From contig NC_071355.1 of the NCBI RefSeq assembly GCF_943734655.1, positions 11,636,768-11,700,767 of the forward strand: DNA of 64,000 nt, read 5' to 3'. How positions within the stretch are numbered: the stretch's first letter is position 1; every line of letters begins with the position of its first letter. This document shows positions 34,164-44,234 of the stretch, one piece after another. Position numbers and translations under genes: made by a program. Source of the DNA: Sabethes cyaneus (lineage: Eukaryota; Arthropoda; Insecta; Diptera; Culicidae). The notes below the pieces were generated by a model. The model ran no database searches. It saw nothing but the letters and a program-made list of their open reading frames with translations, and was not told where the DNA came from.

Positions 34164-34798
34164 GTACTACACGCTATGTGCGAAGGCACTTATTGTTTAA
34201 CTTTCATGCACCTCAGATTTTTCTTCACAGGATGTTAGTTTTGGTCAAAACGATTAATTTAAAAAAGATCTAAAAATATTCAATCTCGGGTTTTTTGAAA
34301 AATTCAATTTTTAAGTTTACATAGGAGTCAATTCCTCTCAAGTGATCTTACCCGTTGTAATCGACCATCTCCGATTTCAACCAAATTTGGTATAATCGTT
34401 CATTCCAACCCCACATTTAATTTCCCAAAGTTTTTTACGGATTGATCAATCCCCCCTGTAGTGACATGCAGTGAAAAATGAGTTTTTTCAAAAATCTGAG
34501 AAAAATAGAGAAGCGGCACTGCAGGGGGGATTGATCAATCCGTACAAAACTTTGAGAAATTGAATGTGGGGTCGAAATGAATAATTATACCAAATGATGA
34601 TCGATTACAACGGGTAAGATCAATTGAGAGGAAATGACTCCTATGTAAACTTAAAAATTGAATTTTTCAAAAAACCCGAAATAGAATATTTTAATACCTT
34701 TTTTAAATTAATCGTTTTGACCAATACTAACATCCTGTGAAGAAAAATCTGAGGTGCATGAAAGTTAAATAATAAGTGCCTTCGGACATAGCGTGTAC
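34164..34798. repeat. Long inverted repeat (near-palindrome), arms about 300 bp
   Basis: Left arm 34164 to about 34476, right arm about 34512 to 34798, separated by a loop of roughly 35-50 bp. The arms agree at about 90% by eye: both contain TTTAACTTTCATGCACCTCA, GATTTTTCTTCACAGGATGT, AATTCAATTTTTAAGTTTAC, GATCTTACCCGTTGTAATCG and GGATTGATCAATCCCCCCTG when read in the same sense. The left arm has an extra 15-20 bases (CTCCGATTTCAACC) missing on the right. A foldback element or an inverted duplication are both possible. A transcript would form a long double-stranded RNA. Confidence 0.88.
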
Positions 34799-34804
34799 TA
34801 CCGC

Positions 34805-35015
34805 TGCAAAATAAGCCACACAGTTTTTTCATCATCTTCCCTACTCCTGACGTAATGTTCTTCGTCTTACACTTCTTAGGGGTCTCGTAAACAAGCATCC
34901 AAATTTTGAAGTAACTGCTCAGAATTCTGCTTAGATATCGCGGCCCTGTGCAGCTCCCAATTGACACTGTTAAAGGCGTTTTTACGTCGATCGTTAAAAC
35001 GCACTATAATCGGCC
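34805..35015 (-). pseudogene. R1-like reverse transcriptase fragment
   Basis: The minus strand reads RRKNAFNSVNWELHRAA (RT motif A; the usual DVKNAFNS has lost its aspartate) and, in a shifted frame, SRILSSYFKIWMLVYETPKK followed by NITSGVGKM where AGVPQG would be expected. This pattern fits R1/Jockey-group LINEs. The fragment stops at the motif B position and the long inverted repeat follows immediately. Confidence 0.6.
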
Positions 35016-35019
35016 AAAA

Positions 35020-35640
35020 TTATTCTTTAGTTATAAATTGATTCTATATTATATTTATTACTGAATAAATGTTTTAAACTCCTAAGAACTCATACTTCGG
35101 GTGATTTGGGGAAAAATTATCAAATGCTCCCGATAAAAATGTTTGCTTAACAAATAATAAAATTATCTTTCTCTCGGGGATTCTCATATTTTCTCATTGA
35201 ATTTCTGTACAGATACTGCGTAAATTTAGTAACATAAAGAATCAAATTTGCTGAAAGAGTATTTGAAATATTAAAGAATTAAATAGGCCATTGCAAATTA
35301 TTTTTAAAGTGTTTGTCACCCTTAGGAAGTTGACCACTTCACTCCCCTAAGCACACTACTTCAAACAAGTGCCCTGATGGGCCCTCCCAATCAGTGATGT
35401 TATTGTTTTTGTGTGATTTAAAGATTTGATTTTTTAAGTATCTAATCTTCTTTAATTACTTCTGTCGTTGCACTTATTTATAGTCTTTGGGTTATAAGTT
35501 ATAGTTGTATTATGCTCTTCTTTATAATGTTGTTGTATTATAATTGTGTCTTATTGGATCATAATTATGTTTTAGCTTTAAAATGCTTTCTATTTTCGTT
35601 TCCTGGTATTTGGAGTGGTTTCATTATGCTTTTCAATTTT
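35020..35640. other. AT-rich stretch with a detached MITE family T end
   Basis: TAGGCCATTGCAAATTATTT followed by TTAAAGTGTTTGTC at 35285-35318 matches the left end of MITE family T. The matching interior is found only at 37385, on the far side of the RTE-like copy B, suggesting the MITE was split. The rest is unassigned. Confidence 0.5.
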
Positions 35641-35644
35641 AGGA

Positions 35645-37220
35645 AATCCAAATTATGGATATAAGAAAACAGCTACGAGAAATCAGTTTACCAACACCGA
35701 AGATTATGTGCTATCAACCTATTTGTCTTGGCCGAAATCGCGGGCGTGCAGTTATTAGATACCGATAGATAAGGAGGACAGAGATCGTGAAGAATTAGAA
35801 CAACTATTCCGAGCTAATAACACGTGCAAGTTTTATGAGAAGGTGAACCAAACTCGGAAGGGCTACATACAGAAACCAGAAATGTGTAGGGACGAGGGAG
35901 GGATTCTAATCACAAACGAGCGCGAGGTGGTCGACACGTGAAAGCAGTTCTTCGATGAACACCTCAATGGCGAAGTCGCAGAAAGAGGCGAAACGGAAAT
36001 TAACCTAGGAGCGCCCATGGAAGATAGTAATGTCCAAGCACCAGATCTCCAAGATGTCAAACGAGAAATCGGGCTGATGAAGACCAATAAAACCGCTGGG
36101 AAGGACCGCCTACCTGCAGAACTTTATAAACATGGCGCAGAAACGCTAGCAAAGGCTCTACACTGGGATATTTCGAAGATTTGGGAGGAGGAAAAGCTAC
36201 CGGAGGAGTGGATGGAAGGAGTGGATTGTCCCATCTATAAAAAGGGTGATCGACTAGGCTGCTGCAACTATCGCGGTATTACGCTGGTAAACACCGCCTA
36301 CAAGGTACGCTCCCAGATCCTGTTACGCCGGTTGTCACCGATAGCACAAGGTTTCGTAGGGAATTATCAGGCGGGTTTCATGGGGGCTCGCGCAACTACG
36401 GACCAAATTTTTACTATCCGACAGATCTTACAGAAATGTCGGGAGTACAACGTGCCCACGCATCACATCTTTATTGATTTCAAAGCAGCATACGATACAG
36501 TCGATCGAGACAAGCTATGGCAGATAATGCACGATCACGGTTTTCCGGACAAACTGAGGCGACTGATCAGAGCTACATTGGATCGAGTGATGTGTTTCGT
36601 ACGCATCTCTGGGACACTCTCGAGTCCCTTCGAGACGCGGCGAGGGTTGAGACAAGGTGACGGAAGGTGAGGTGAGGAAGAGGCTCAAAGGAAACAAGCG
36701 CGCGTCTCCCACGGACGGTAACTGTTGACGGCCACGAACTAGATGTGGTAGAGGAGTTCGTGTATTTGGGATCGCTGGTGACCGCGGACAACAACATTAG
36801 GATATCCAGCGACGCATCCAAGCGGGAAATCGGGCCTATTTTGCCCTTCGTAAGACGCTACGATCAGAAAGCGTACGCCGCCGCACGAAGCTAACAATGT
36901 ACAAAACCCTTATTAGACCGGTAGTTCTTTATGGACTTGAAGCCGTGATGCTGCTCATGGAGGACTTACGCGCCCTTGCCGCGTTCGAGCGGAAAGTGCT
37001 GCGGGCGATATTTGGCGGAGTACAAACTGAAAGCGGAGAGTGGCGGAGGCGTATGAACCACGAGCTACAGGCACTGCTTGGGGAGACTCCCACCGTACAT
37101 CTAGCGAAAGTTAGCAGGTTACGGTGGGCCGGACACGTCGTAAAGTAGGAAATTGGCGACGAGTGGCCCAAGACCAAATGGAGCAAGAGCCACCCTGGCT
37201 CTATGCTGAAGAAGAAGACA
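35645..37220 (+). pseudogene. RTE-like retrotransposon remnant, copy B
   Basis: From about 35780: DREELEQLFRANNTCKFYEK, VNQTRKGYIQKPEMCRDEGG, ITNEREVVDT-stop-KQFFDEHLNG, then a 217-codon open segment (36017-36670) with NKTAGKDRLPAELYKHG, IPKKGD-like YKKGDRLGCCNYRGITLVN, FVGNYQAGFMGARATTDQIF, HIFIDFKAAYDTVDRDKLW (motif A intact) and SSPFETRRGLRQGD (motif B). Directly after RQGD about 60-80 codons are missing, including the FADD catalytic block. The sequence resumes with TVDGHELDVVEEFVYLGSL (mixed frames), MYKTLIRPVVLYGLEAVMLL, WRRRMNHELQALLGETPTVH and LRWAGHVVK-stop. The endonuclease is absent apart from its distal linker. Dead by internal deletion. It belongs to the same family as copies A and C. 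Confidence 0.88.
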
Positions 37221-37384
37221 TTTGTTACTATAATGGTTTGAAAACCATGTGACAAATGAAATTTATTCTACCTGAAAATAAAAATCAGGTATAATGAAGC
37301 AAACTAATATATTCCCTAAGTTGATAAGCATTTCCTCTTACCAACGCTAATATGCAAAGATATAGCGCCCCACATGCTTGTCAG

Positions 37385-37675
37385 TTGTCTGTGGGCTCTA
37401 TAGCTTGAAAAATTCGAAAAATGAGTGTACGAGTTGAGTTAACGCTTCGAGCGCGAAATAGAAATGGGAATTCAAACCGTGGAATTTCCGAAAATCGGCC
37501 AGAAAAATTCTCTTTCATTTTTGTCTTTTTTTTCGTAAATTTTTGCATGAAACATAATAAAGTACATATTAAAAGTAAGAATAGATTTGGTTTTCACGTT
37601 TAAATTTTAAGTAAAAATGTCTAAAATCCTTTTTTTTTGCTCGATTAAAAAATACTCTTTGTTTTTTTTTTTTCG
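37385..37675 (+). mobile_element. MITE family T, copy 2 (interior and right part)
   Basis: TTGTCTGTGGGCTCTATAGC, CGAAAAATGAGTGTACGAGT, GGAATTTCCGAAAATCGGCC and TTGCTCGATTAAAAAATAC match copy 1 (18995-19430) closely. The right end is interrupted by the TA element at 37681 and not recovered after it. The left end probably is the fragment at 35285. Confidence 0.75.
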
Positions 37676-37680
37676 AAGTA

Positions 37681-37973
37681 GGGCTATTAGGGGCATAATG
37701 AGCACCCTAACTTGTTGGCTGATTTAAGCACCCAAAATGACTGAATTTTTAAAGGGTCGTCATTGCAAAACATACATTCACTATCGATAATTAAAGGCAT
37801 ACTGTTGACAAATTGAAAAATAATTGATTTGATGACGAAAATTGCAATTTAAACTTATGCTTCAAAAACTAAAAATCGGTCAGTGTGTGGGGCAAAATGA
37901 GCACCCTTATAAACACATGCTTGAAGGGTGTATATAAGTACAACAACCACACACATACACATACACACACACA

Positions 37974-38049
<76 letters not shown>

Positions 38050-39050
38050 CATATACACATACATACACACCCATACATACACAAACATAAAACGTGTCAA
38101 AACGTCGAAAAAACTATTGACAGTAAGCCGCTTGAAGCCAATTGAGCCGCGGAGGTTGCCTCTGGAGCACACAAAGAATGTTTCGGATGACGCTATGGCT
38201 AGCTGTATTTTAGTGTTGAAGACATATGCTTTTCCGTTTTCCTCTGCCAGCTGGTATACAAGTATTCTGATTTCACGGGTAGTAATACCGTAGCATCGAA
38301 CCTCCATTTACAAAATATGGACCACCAGTTCTTGTTCTGCAGCGGGAGTGAAAACAGACAGTTTTGAAGGAATCAATTTGGTCCACCTCTTGCCCCGAGA
38401 TTGCCCTTTCGTATGGCCTCACATACCGAGCTAACGCCTGCCGCAGAATGCCGCGGAACTTGGCGACTTATTTTGTGGATATTCCGTCTCGCCTTATAGT
38501 GATCAAGGTCGCTTGCAAGGCCTTTTTTGACCAATTATGTCTTCTGGATTCTCTTGGCATATTCATACCATCACTGTAAATAAGCATAGACACGATAAAC
38601 AAAGAAGCTGACAGGTGAGTTAATGCGACACAGTGCTCGTTTCACCCCACCTAAGGGTGCCCATTTCGCCCCCAGTCAAGTAGTTAAAGTAAAAATGGGG
38701 TTTTCCACTAATTATAGTATAAAATCAAAACTTCAATGAAGGTGAAATTTGAGATACAATGCATACATTATGTTGCAGTGTGCACTTGATAGATTAAGAT
38801 ATATAAATGATCGTAAAAGCTTATTTGGTAGTGCACCAAAATTATAATTTTTTCAGCGTCTGAGAACCTAGTTAAGTTTTTTAATATAACTCCGTGTTTT
38901 AAAAGTAGAGATCACTCATTTTTTGATAAATTGATACTGTAGTACCTACAGCAGTGTTTCGCATGCCATATGATGTTACAAAATGCGTACTTTCGTAGAA
39001 AAGAGGGGTGCCCATTTCGCCCCGTGTGCTCATTATGCCCCTAATCCCCC
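37681..39050. mobile_element. TA-flanked DNA element, family Q
   Basis: The left end GGGCTATTAGGGGCATAATG then AGCACCC, and the right end GTGCTCATTATGCCCC then TAATCCCCC, are inverted copies over about 28 bp. TA flanks both (37679-37680 and 39051-39052). Subterminal words GGGGCAAAATGAGCACCCTT (37890) and GGGTGCCCATTTCGCCCC (38646, 39006) recur. No transposase ORF. The interior contains a (CA)n microsatellite. It inserted into the tail of MITE T copy 2 and is directly followed by a SINE. Confidence 0.82.
37947..38047. repeat. (CA)n microsatellite
   Basis: About 100 bp of nearly pure CA dinucleotides with two interruptions at the left, inside the family Q element. The TH- and CV-repeat ORFs across it are artefacts. 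Confidence 0.95.
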
Positions 39051-39052
39051 TA

Positions 39053-39265
39053 TGACTCCCAGTTGGCTTCGAGGTATGACGCTGGCCTAATAAGCCAGTC
39101 GTCGTATGTTCGAATCTCGGCTGGGAGAGGCTGTTAGAGTCAATAGGATCGTAGCAACTGGCCCTGCAGTTGTCCTGTACCCTAACAGCTGGCTGCGAAG
39201 TCTGTCGTATAAAACCAGAAGGTCAAGTTTCGATAACGGAATGTAGCACCTAGGCTTCGCTTTTT
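39053..39265 (+). mobile_element. tRNA-derived SINE with tRNA-Ile-like head
   Basis: 39057-39127 folds as a tRNA-like cloverleaf: acceptor TCCCAG/CTGGGA, anticodon stem CTGGC/GCCAG closing the loop CTAATAA (anticodon position AAT, isoleucine-like) and box B TATGTTCGAATCTC. A body follows (GGATCGTAGCAACTGGCC, AAAACCAGAAGGTCAAG, CGGAATGTAGCACC) ending GCTTCGCTTTTTTT, a possible polymerase III terminator. A mosquito SINE is the likeliest identity. It is not a functional tRNA because the D arm is poor and a SINE body is attached. Confidence 0.78.
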
Positions 39266-39269
39266 TTAG

Positions 39270-39860
39270 GTTTTAGTCTATGGCACACCTCGTTGTTTTC
39301 AAATTTGTTTTTATTTCAATTTTTAATGGGCTAAGATATCAGTTTTAAAATGATATAGGCTTTCTTTCTAATTCCCGTCGTAGTAAGGAAAGTCACTCTA
39401 ATTTTCATCATTTCTTAGGTGGATTTGATGAATACGCCAAAAGCTCTGCTGCTGACTTGACCCAAACACACTTACCTTCCGATCCGTGCCCCTTGAATTC
39501 ACTAAAAAGCGATTAATAAAGCATTTGATTAAAATTACCCAACCGACTTTATCTCTTAAATTCGTTGCACCGTTTTAAAATCCGTCCATCAACATTTTTC
39601 ATCGTCCGAACTAAAAATCACAATAATGTTTACGAAGCTAGCGCGCATGTATTTGTGTAGGACAGCATGACAAATTTTATTCTGCAAAATTTCTGTAGGT
39701 ATGTAGCTTTTCCCGGCTGCAGAATAACAAAAATGCGTTGCGTGAGTTATTTTCAGTTTATGAATGACGGAAATTGAAACGATTAGTCGACATTTTCTTC
39801 TGCGTCGCTTAAAAAAACGTTGGAAATTTGTCTGCTAGGAATTCTTTAATGAAAAAAAGC
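39270..39860. other. Unassigned stretch
   Basis: AT-rich, no coding potential or repeat shared with the rest of the window. Confidence 0.4.
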
Positions 39861-39950
39861 ATTTAGGGGGACTGGGGGTATAATGCCCACGTTAAGAAGA
39901 ATATCATATTATTCATCAATGCGGAATGCATTTCCAGAAACTAAACTATA

Positions 39951-41542
39951 TCTTATCTTATCTCACACTAACGCAGCCAATACTTGAAGGCATCCTGGAA
40001 AATGCCGATTGCTTAAATCGGTCATTTTTCTTGTCAACGGCCAGGCCAACTGCGCAGCATGTACCGCAGAGAGAATTCCAAAGAATTAAGTGGAATTAAA
40101 AATGATACTTAATTCCATTCAACTCATTGAAATCAAGGGGAAGGAAGAAAGCGTGGACCTCCCGTACCAAACGCTTCCCTTGAAGATATTGATTAATTTA
40201 CAGATTACAAATTGTAGTCGTTGGGAGTATCTTTGCTAATAAAGGTTAAGTGATACTCCGGACCCTCGGGGATGAACTTATGGCATTAACCATAGTCTGG
40301 CTGCAATAGGCCAAGGTTATAGCGCCTTTTTTCGCTCTCTGAAAATTGAAAAATTCCGTCTACCTGGCATCATTTTAATTACTTAGTAAAATAATAAAAT
40401 TTAGAAATAATAAAATATATGAATGCAGGAAAATCAAATAGATAAACGAGTGAAGTTATGAAACGACCTCACCGGCATTTGATTCTTCGTCCATTCCATT
40501 AAATCCCGCCACTGAACAGCATTTTCGATCAAACTTGAAACAGTTTAAAGTCCTATTCGAAAGCTAGATTTTGGGTGCCTCCGGGGCAGAACTTCATAAA
40601 CCGCAAAAGTCACTACCGTATGCACAAGCGTAAATCCGGACCGCTTCCAGTAACAGTTGCCTCCAGTAATTCCGTCTGCATCCAAACATGTAACTTGTTT
40701 GTCACTATCTTCAAGGCACATGCTAATTCTATATCTGTTGCCGCTGGCCGAAAAACTAATCTGTTTGATTATTTTAACAACTAATCTGCTTGATTATTTC
40801 CAACTTCCCAATTCGTACGGAACCGATAATTCGTTTTATTAAATATTGTTTTACAAACTGTAAGAAAAATTTTGACAGCGAAAAATTTTGCTGCCGTCCA
40901 CACGCGCTGTTTACTGCGATCTTTCAGCAACACGGATTTAACGTTTGAGTTAAAAATTCGGATTTTGGAATATTGAGCCTTTCTGATTCGTAAGGCTACG
41001 TGACAGTCTTGGTACCACCATCGAGCACTGTCTGGCTACCAAGATATTGAAAGGCTGAACCTGAACTAGCAGCCAGCAAACTCGCCCAGTTTCATTGAGG
41101 CTTACGTAATGCACAGTTTTACCGATACTCCAAGCACTATGAGCAGGATGGGGTTACTAACCCTGACTTTTTCCGTGCCCGGATGCTCGTGCAGTCGAGC
41201 GCCCTGCGCTAGCAGCATCAGCTTGATAGAATGACTGCGCGTATGTCGTGCTCCCTCAGCTGAGCCATTTATTTGGGTCGTCATCTTTTGGTTTGAAACG
41301 CCGACAAACACAATCTAATGGATTCTGCCCCTCCCGTGTTTCCGGACCGAGGTCTAGGTTTTATGCGTGCACTAATAGAACACCGCGACAGATCGCGAGC
41401 CCTCACTCCATGATCAGCAACCTCAATTTTTTCTTCTGCTTTTCACTCTCATAGCACTCGTCACAATTAACGAATGGTATCGTTGTATTGTTCTTTAGCA
41501 CTCTGTACCAACCCGTCACACATTTACGACCGAACGTTTTAT
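39951..41542 (-). mobile_element. Non-LTR-like insertion with 29-bp target duplication
   Basis: The element sequence starting CGGAATGCATTTCCAGAAAC occurs at 39922-39950 and again at 41543-41571 (28 of 29 identical), whereas copy A has it once. The left edge begins TCTTATCTTATCTCAC, i.e. on the minus strand the insert ends GTGAGATAAGATAAGA, a LINE-like 3' repeat tail. A long, variable duplication plus such a tail indicates target-primed reverse transcription. The interior has no recognisable endonuclease or RT. The first 230 bases on the minus strand look like a 5' untranslated region and a 69-codon ORF follows (41311-41102). Probably a non-autonomous or internally deleted LINE. Confidence 0.72.
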
Positions 41543-42387
41543 CGGAATGCATTTCCAGAAACTAGACTATAAACCCTAAAGTAGAACAGTTTTTTACCTA
41601 ACATGCTCGTCCTGAAGCATAAAAATCAATAAAACACATTTAAATCGTGAAATTATATAAGGCATTTGAAAATTTGTTTTCAGATTCGTTAGGGGTAAAA
41701 TGCGCATAGGTGTGTACAAAACGAACCACAACAAAGGGTCAAAATGCACCACAACAAATTGGCAAAATGCGCTGTCTGTTTTATTTTAATGCAAACCCGG
41801 CACGACTCAGAACAGCGTGAGCACCTACCTACTTGTTCAAACTGTTATTCTGGTTCGCGGTTTTGCAATCGCCAGGTCCATCTACGCTGGAGCGGTCGAT
41901 GCTAACATATCACACAAGGGTTTTTTTTTGGTACCTTGCCGGCAACGCGTCTTTCACTGTTTTTCACTGGTTTTCACTATCGACGCAAGTGGCAGGCTCC
42001 GACCAACGGTTTGACGTTTACCTAAAAGTGTATGGGCTACTAGATCGATTAACGTTTGGTTGCACTGTAAGTAAATTCATGGCGCATTTTGCCCCGCTAG
42101 AACTTGTTTAAAAAAATCGTTTAAATCACATAAATAATAATTCAATTAAGCAATTTTACGTTGGCTGCAGGATACCGATACCATTGTTAAAAAGAAGAAG
42201 AAATTTACAGATACGTAATATTGTTTATTGGTGGAGTAATGTCTTACGAAAAAAGTTGTGAAAATTGTAAGAAATAAGTCTGCAAATAATTTTTTTGTTT
42301 TTTCATAGGATTTATGTAATTTAAAAAGCTTATATGCTCAACACAAGTTTGTAATGTAAAATAGAAGCGATTGGCACCTTAATTACA

Positions 42388-42573
42388 CTAATCTCAAGTT
42401 TTTAGTCTTGACCTTGGAATGAGGTCATACATATATTAATATTTTTTTTTTTTGAAACGATGGTTCTACAATTGATGAAGGGACGGTAGGGGAAAGAAAT
42501 GGAAAATTTTTTGGTGAAGGAGGAGGGGGAAGAGCGGAAAGGAAAGGGGGGGGGGGTATTGGTAGCTATTGGT
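42388..42573. mobile_element. 186-bp insertion with 17-bp target duplication
   Basis: TTGGCACCTTAATTACA (42371-42387) and TTGGTACCTTAATTACA (42569-42585) flank it, one mismatch, where copy A has a single such site (26425-26442). The insert contains a T-run (42441-42455) and a purine-rich tail ending in a G-run (42480-42557). Type unknown; duplication length suggests a retroposed sequence. Confidence 0.65.
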
Positions 42574-42756
42574 ACCTTAATTACAGTGAGTAATTCGTGA
42601 AATATAACAGCGACGCATTTTGCCCCGACTAGGCATTTTACCACCAGTTACCATAAATAGATCTCAGCTCACTTTGATTGATCGCGTATGAGAGGCAACA
42701 AACTAAAATATTAGGGAATAACTAATTTTGCATGATGTGCTGATATTTTCAATAAT

Positions 42757-42860
42757 TATAGATATGATACTGGCTTTTGGTCACGGGAAAATATTTATAT
42801 TTCGTTTAATGTCGACGTTTCGAAGGGTATCCCTTCATCCTATAACATATCATATCTATA
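42757..42860. repeat. Inverted-repeat cassette around a second hammerhead-like motif
   Basis: TATAGATATGATA (42757-42769) and TATCATATCTATA (42848-42860) are perfect 13-bp inverted repeats, 104 bp end to end. A degenerate hammerhead-like motif lies against the right arm on the minus strand. Confidence 0.6.
42809..42848 (-). ncRNA. Degenerate hammerhead-ribozyme-like motif
   Basis: The minus strand reads AUGU-UAUAG-GAUGA-AGGG-AUA-CCCU-UC-GAAA-CGUC-GACAU. Stem I (AUGU/ACAU), the GAUGA half of the CUGAUGA core, stem II (AGGG/CCCU), GAAA and a CGUC cleavage-site-like segment are in hammerhead order. The CU of CUGAUGA is lost (two extra bases), so self-cleavage is unlikely. GAUGA..CGAAACGUC sequences of this type occur at the ends of Penelope-like elements. 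Confidence 0.35.
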
Positions 42861-43007
42861 ACAAAACCAACGGTCGTTTTTTATTATCATTTTTAATAAT
42901 TTGTGTTGGATAGGACGGGAATAGGCAATTATGACGAAGCAGCAACATTCCCCTACATCAATAATATTTACATCTGCGATAACTAATTAAATTTTTGACT
43001 TTTTTAA

Positions 43008-44227
43008 CCGTTATGTGTGCGACAAAAAAAACACCTTTAGCAGGGCGACAAGGGTACCCGGGTACCCAAAATTGATATTGTTATAACATCAACAATTTTA
43101 AACCGATTTCGACGAAATAGGTGTCATTTGATTCGTTTATTTATCTAGTTTTGAATCATTTGGCCATTTGGCCACTAAAAGACATACGGGACCCGAAAAT
43201 CCGGAATTCCGACAGAGTGTCCGCTGTGAGGAAGAGAAATGATTGTATTGCAGGAAAATCAGTCATGCGGATATAAAAACTCTAAAAATTCATACAATGT
43301 ACTATTCCATATAATGAGATCAATCAGGTTGGCCATTCCGGAGTAGGTTCCTGTGGGGTCATGGGTGGCCAGTCCAGGATTGGAGGTAAAACCTAGCAAT
43401 ATGGGTATCCAAGTTCTCGGAATTAGTTCGGTAGGTGATATTTTTTACATTTCGATGTATTTTGATTGGTTATTTCGAAAATGGTTTCTACGGGGTCACA
43501 GATGATACCGCAGGATTCAAAATAATGCTTAGCATTATCAGAACCGTTCAAAACGTAGAACCATCCGTTATACATTTGGAACCAGTTCCGAAATTATCAA
43601 TCAGTACTAAGCTGACCATTTCAGTTCAAAACATCTAAAAGATCCGCTAAACCAATTCTAATATTGGATTAGGCACCCAACTCGCCATCTGTATCCCTAC
43701 AGGAACCAAATTCTGTAGTGGCCAATGCGATCTAAAGTCACCAATTTATATAATTAGATGAAAAAAGGTTCCAAAGTGTCAAGTTCAAAGCTAATAGGTT
43801 TACTAAAAGCTGATATTCTTTCAAAACATGCGGCTTCCCACGTTTTACCGGATGTTGCTCCGGAATTACCGATTCCCGGGAACTACTTGTCATTTGATGA
43901 CCAAACGCTTTATCTAATCAAAACTAGATAAATGTACGAGTCAAATGCCACCGGTTTCATCCAAATCGGTTCAACATAACTAAAGTTATGAAGATAGCAA
44001 ATCATGGGTACCCGGGTACCCTTGTCGCCCTCCTACGTAATAAAAAAATTCAAGTGACTCTCATTGCTAAACCCCTTTATGGATATGCACCAAAAAAACC
44101 TCAATTACTTAAGATCAACGAGTTTTACGATGTCGCAAAATTTCAATGACGTATGTTTTAAATTGAATGAGTTATAACTATTTTAAAACTGAAAAGGTAC
44201 CCGGGTACCCTGTCGCACACATAACGG
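43008..44227. mobile_element. TTAA-flanked element with GGGTACCC palindromes
   Basis: The ends CCGTTATGTGTGCGACA (43008) and TGTCGCACACATAACGG (44211-44227) are perfect inverted repeats flanked by TTAA (43004-43007 and 44228-44231), a piggyBac-type signature. The perfect 16-bp palindrome GGGTACCCGGGTACCC occurs at 43052-43067 and 44007-44022, and nearly again at about 44196-44209. An inner inverted repeat of about 100 bp (about 43038-43143 against 43925-44035; AGGGCGACAAGGGTACCC and AAAACTAGATAAAT words) suggests a nested or long-TIR structure. No transposase ORF. Confidence 0.8.
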
Positions 44228-44234
44228 TTAAAAT

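Larger units (their letters stand above)
39866..42653. mobile_element. TA-flanked DNA element, family P, copy B, with two nested insertions
   Basis: Same ends as copy A (GGGGGACTGGGGGTATAATG at 39866; ACCACCAGTTACC at 42641-42653), TA at 39864-39865 and 42654-42655. Compared with copy A it contains two extra blocks, 39951-41542 and 42388-42573, each bracketed by a duplicated stretch of element sequence, and lacks about 110 bp present in copy A (25950-26055). The remaining sequence is about 95% identical to copy A by eye. Confidence 0.85.

Noticed and set aside
37869..38307. CVCVCV and THTHTH repeat ORFs
   Set aside because: Translations of the (CA)n microsatellite.
39057..39127. Functional tRNA-Ile gene
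   Set aside because: The tRNA-like fold is attached to a SINE body and the D arm is imperfect.
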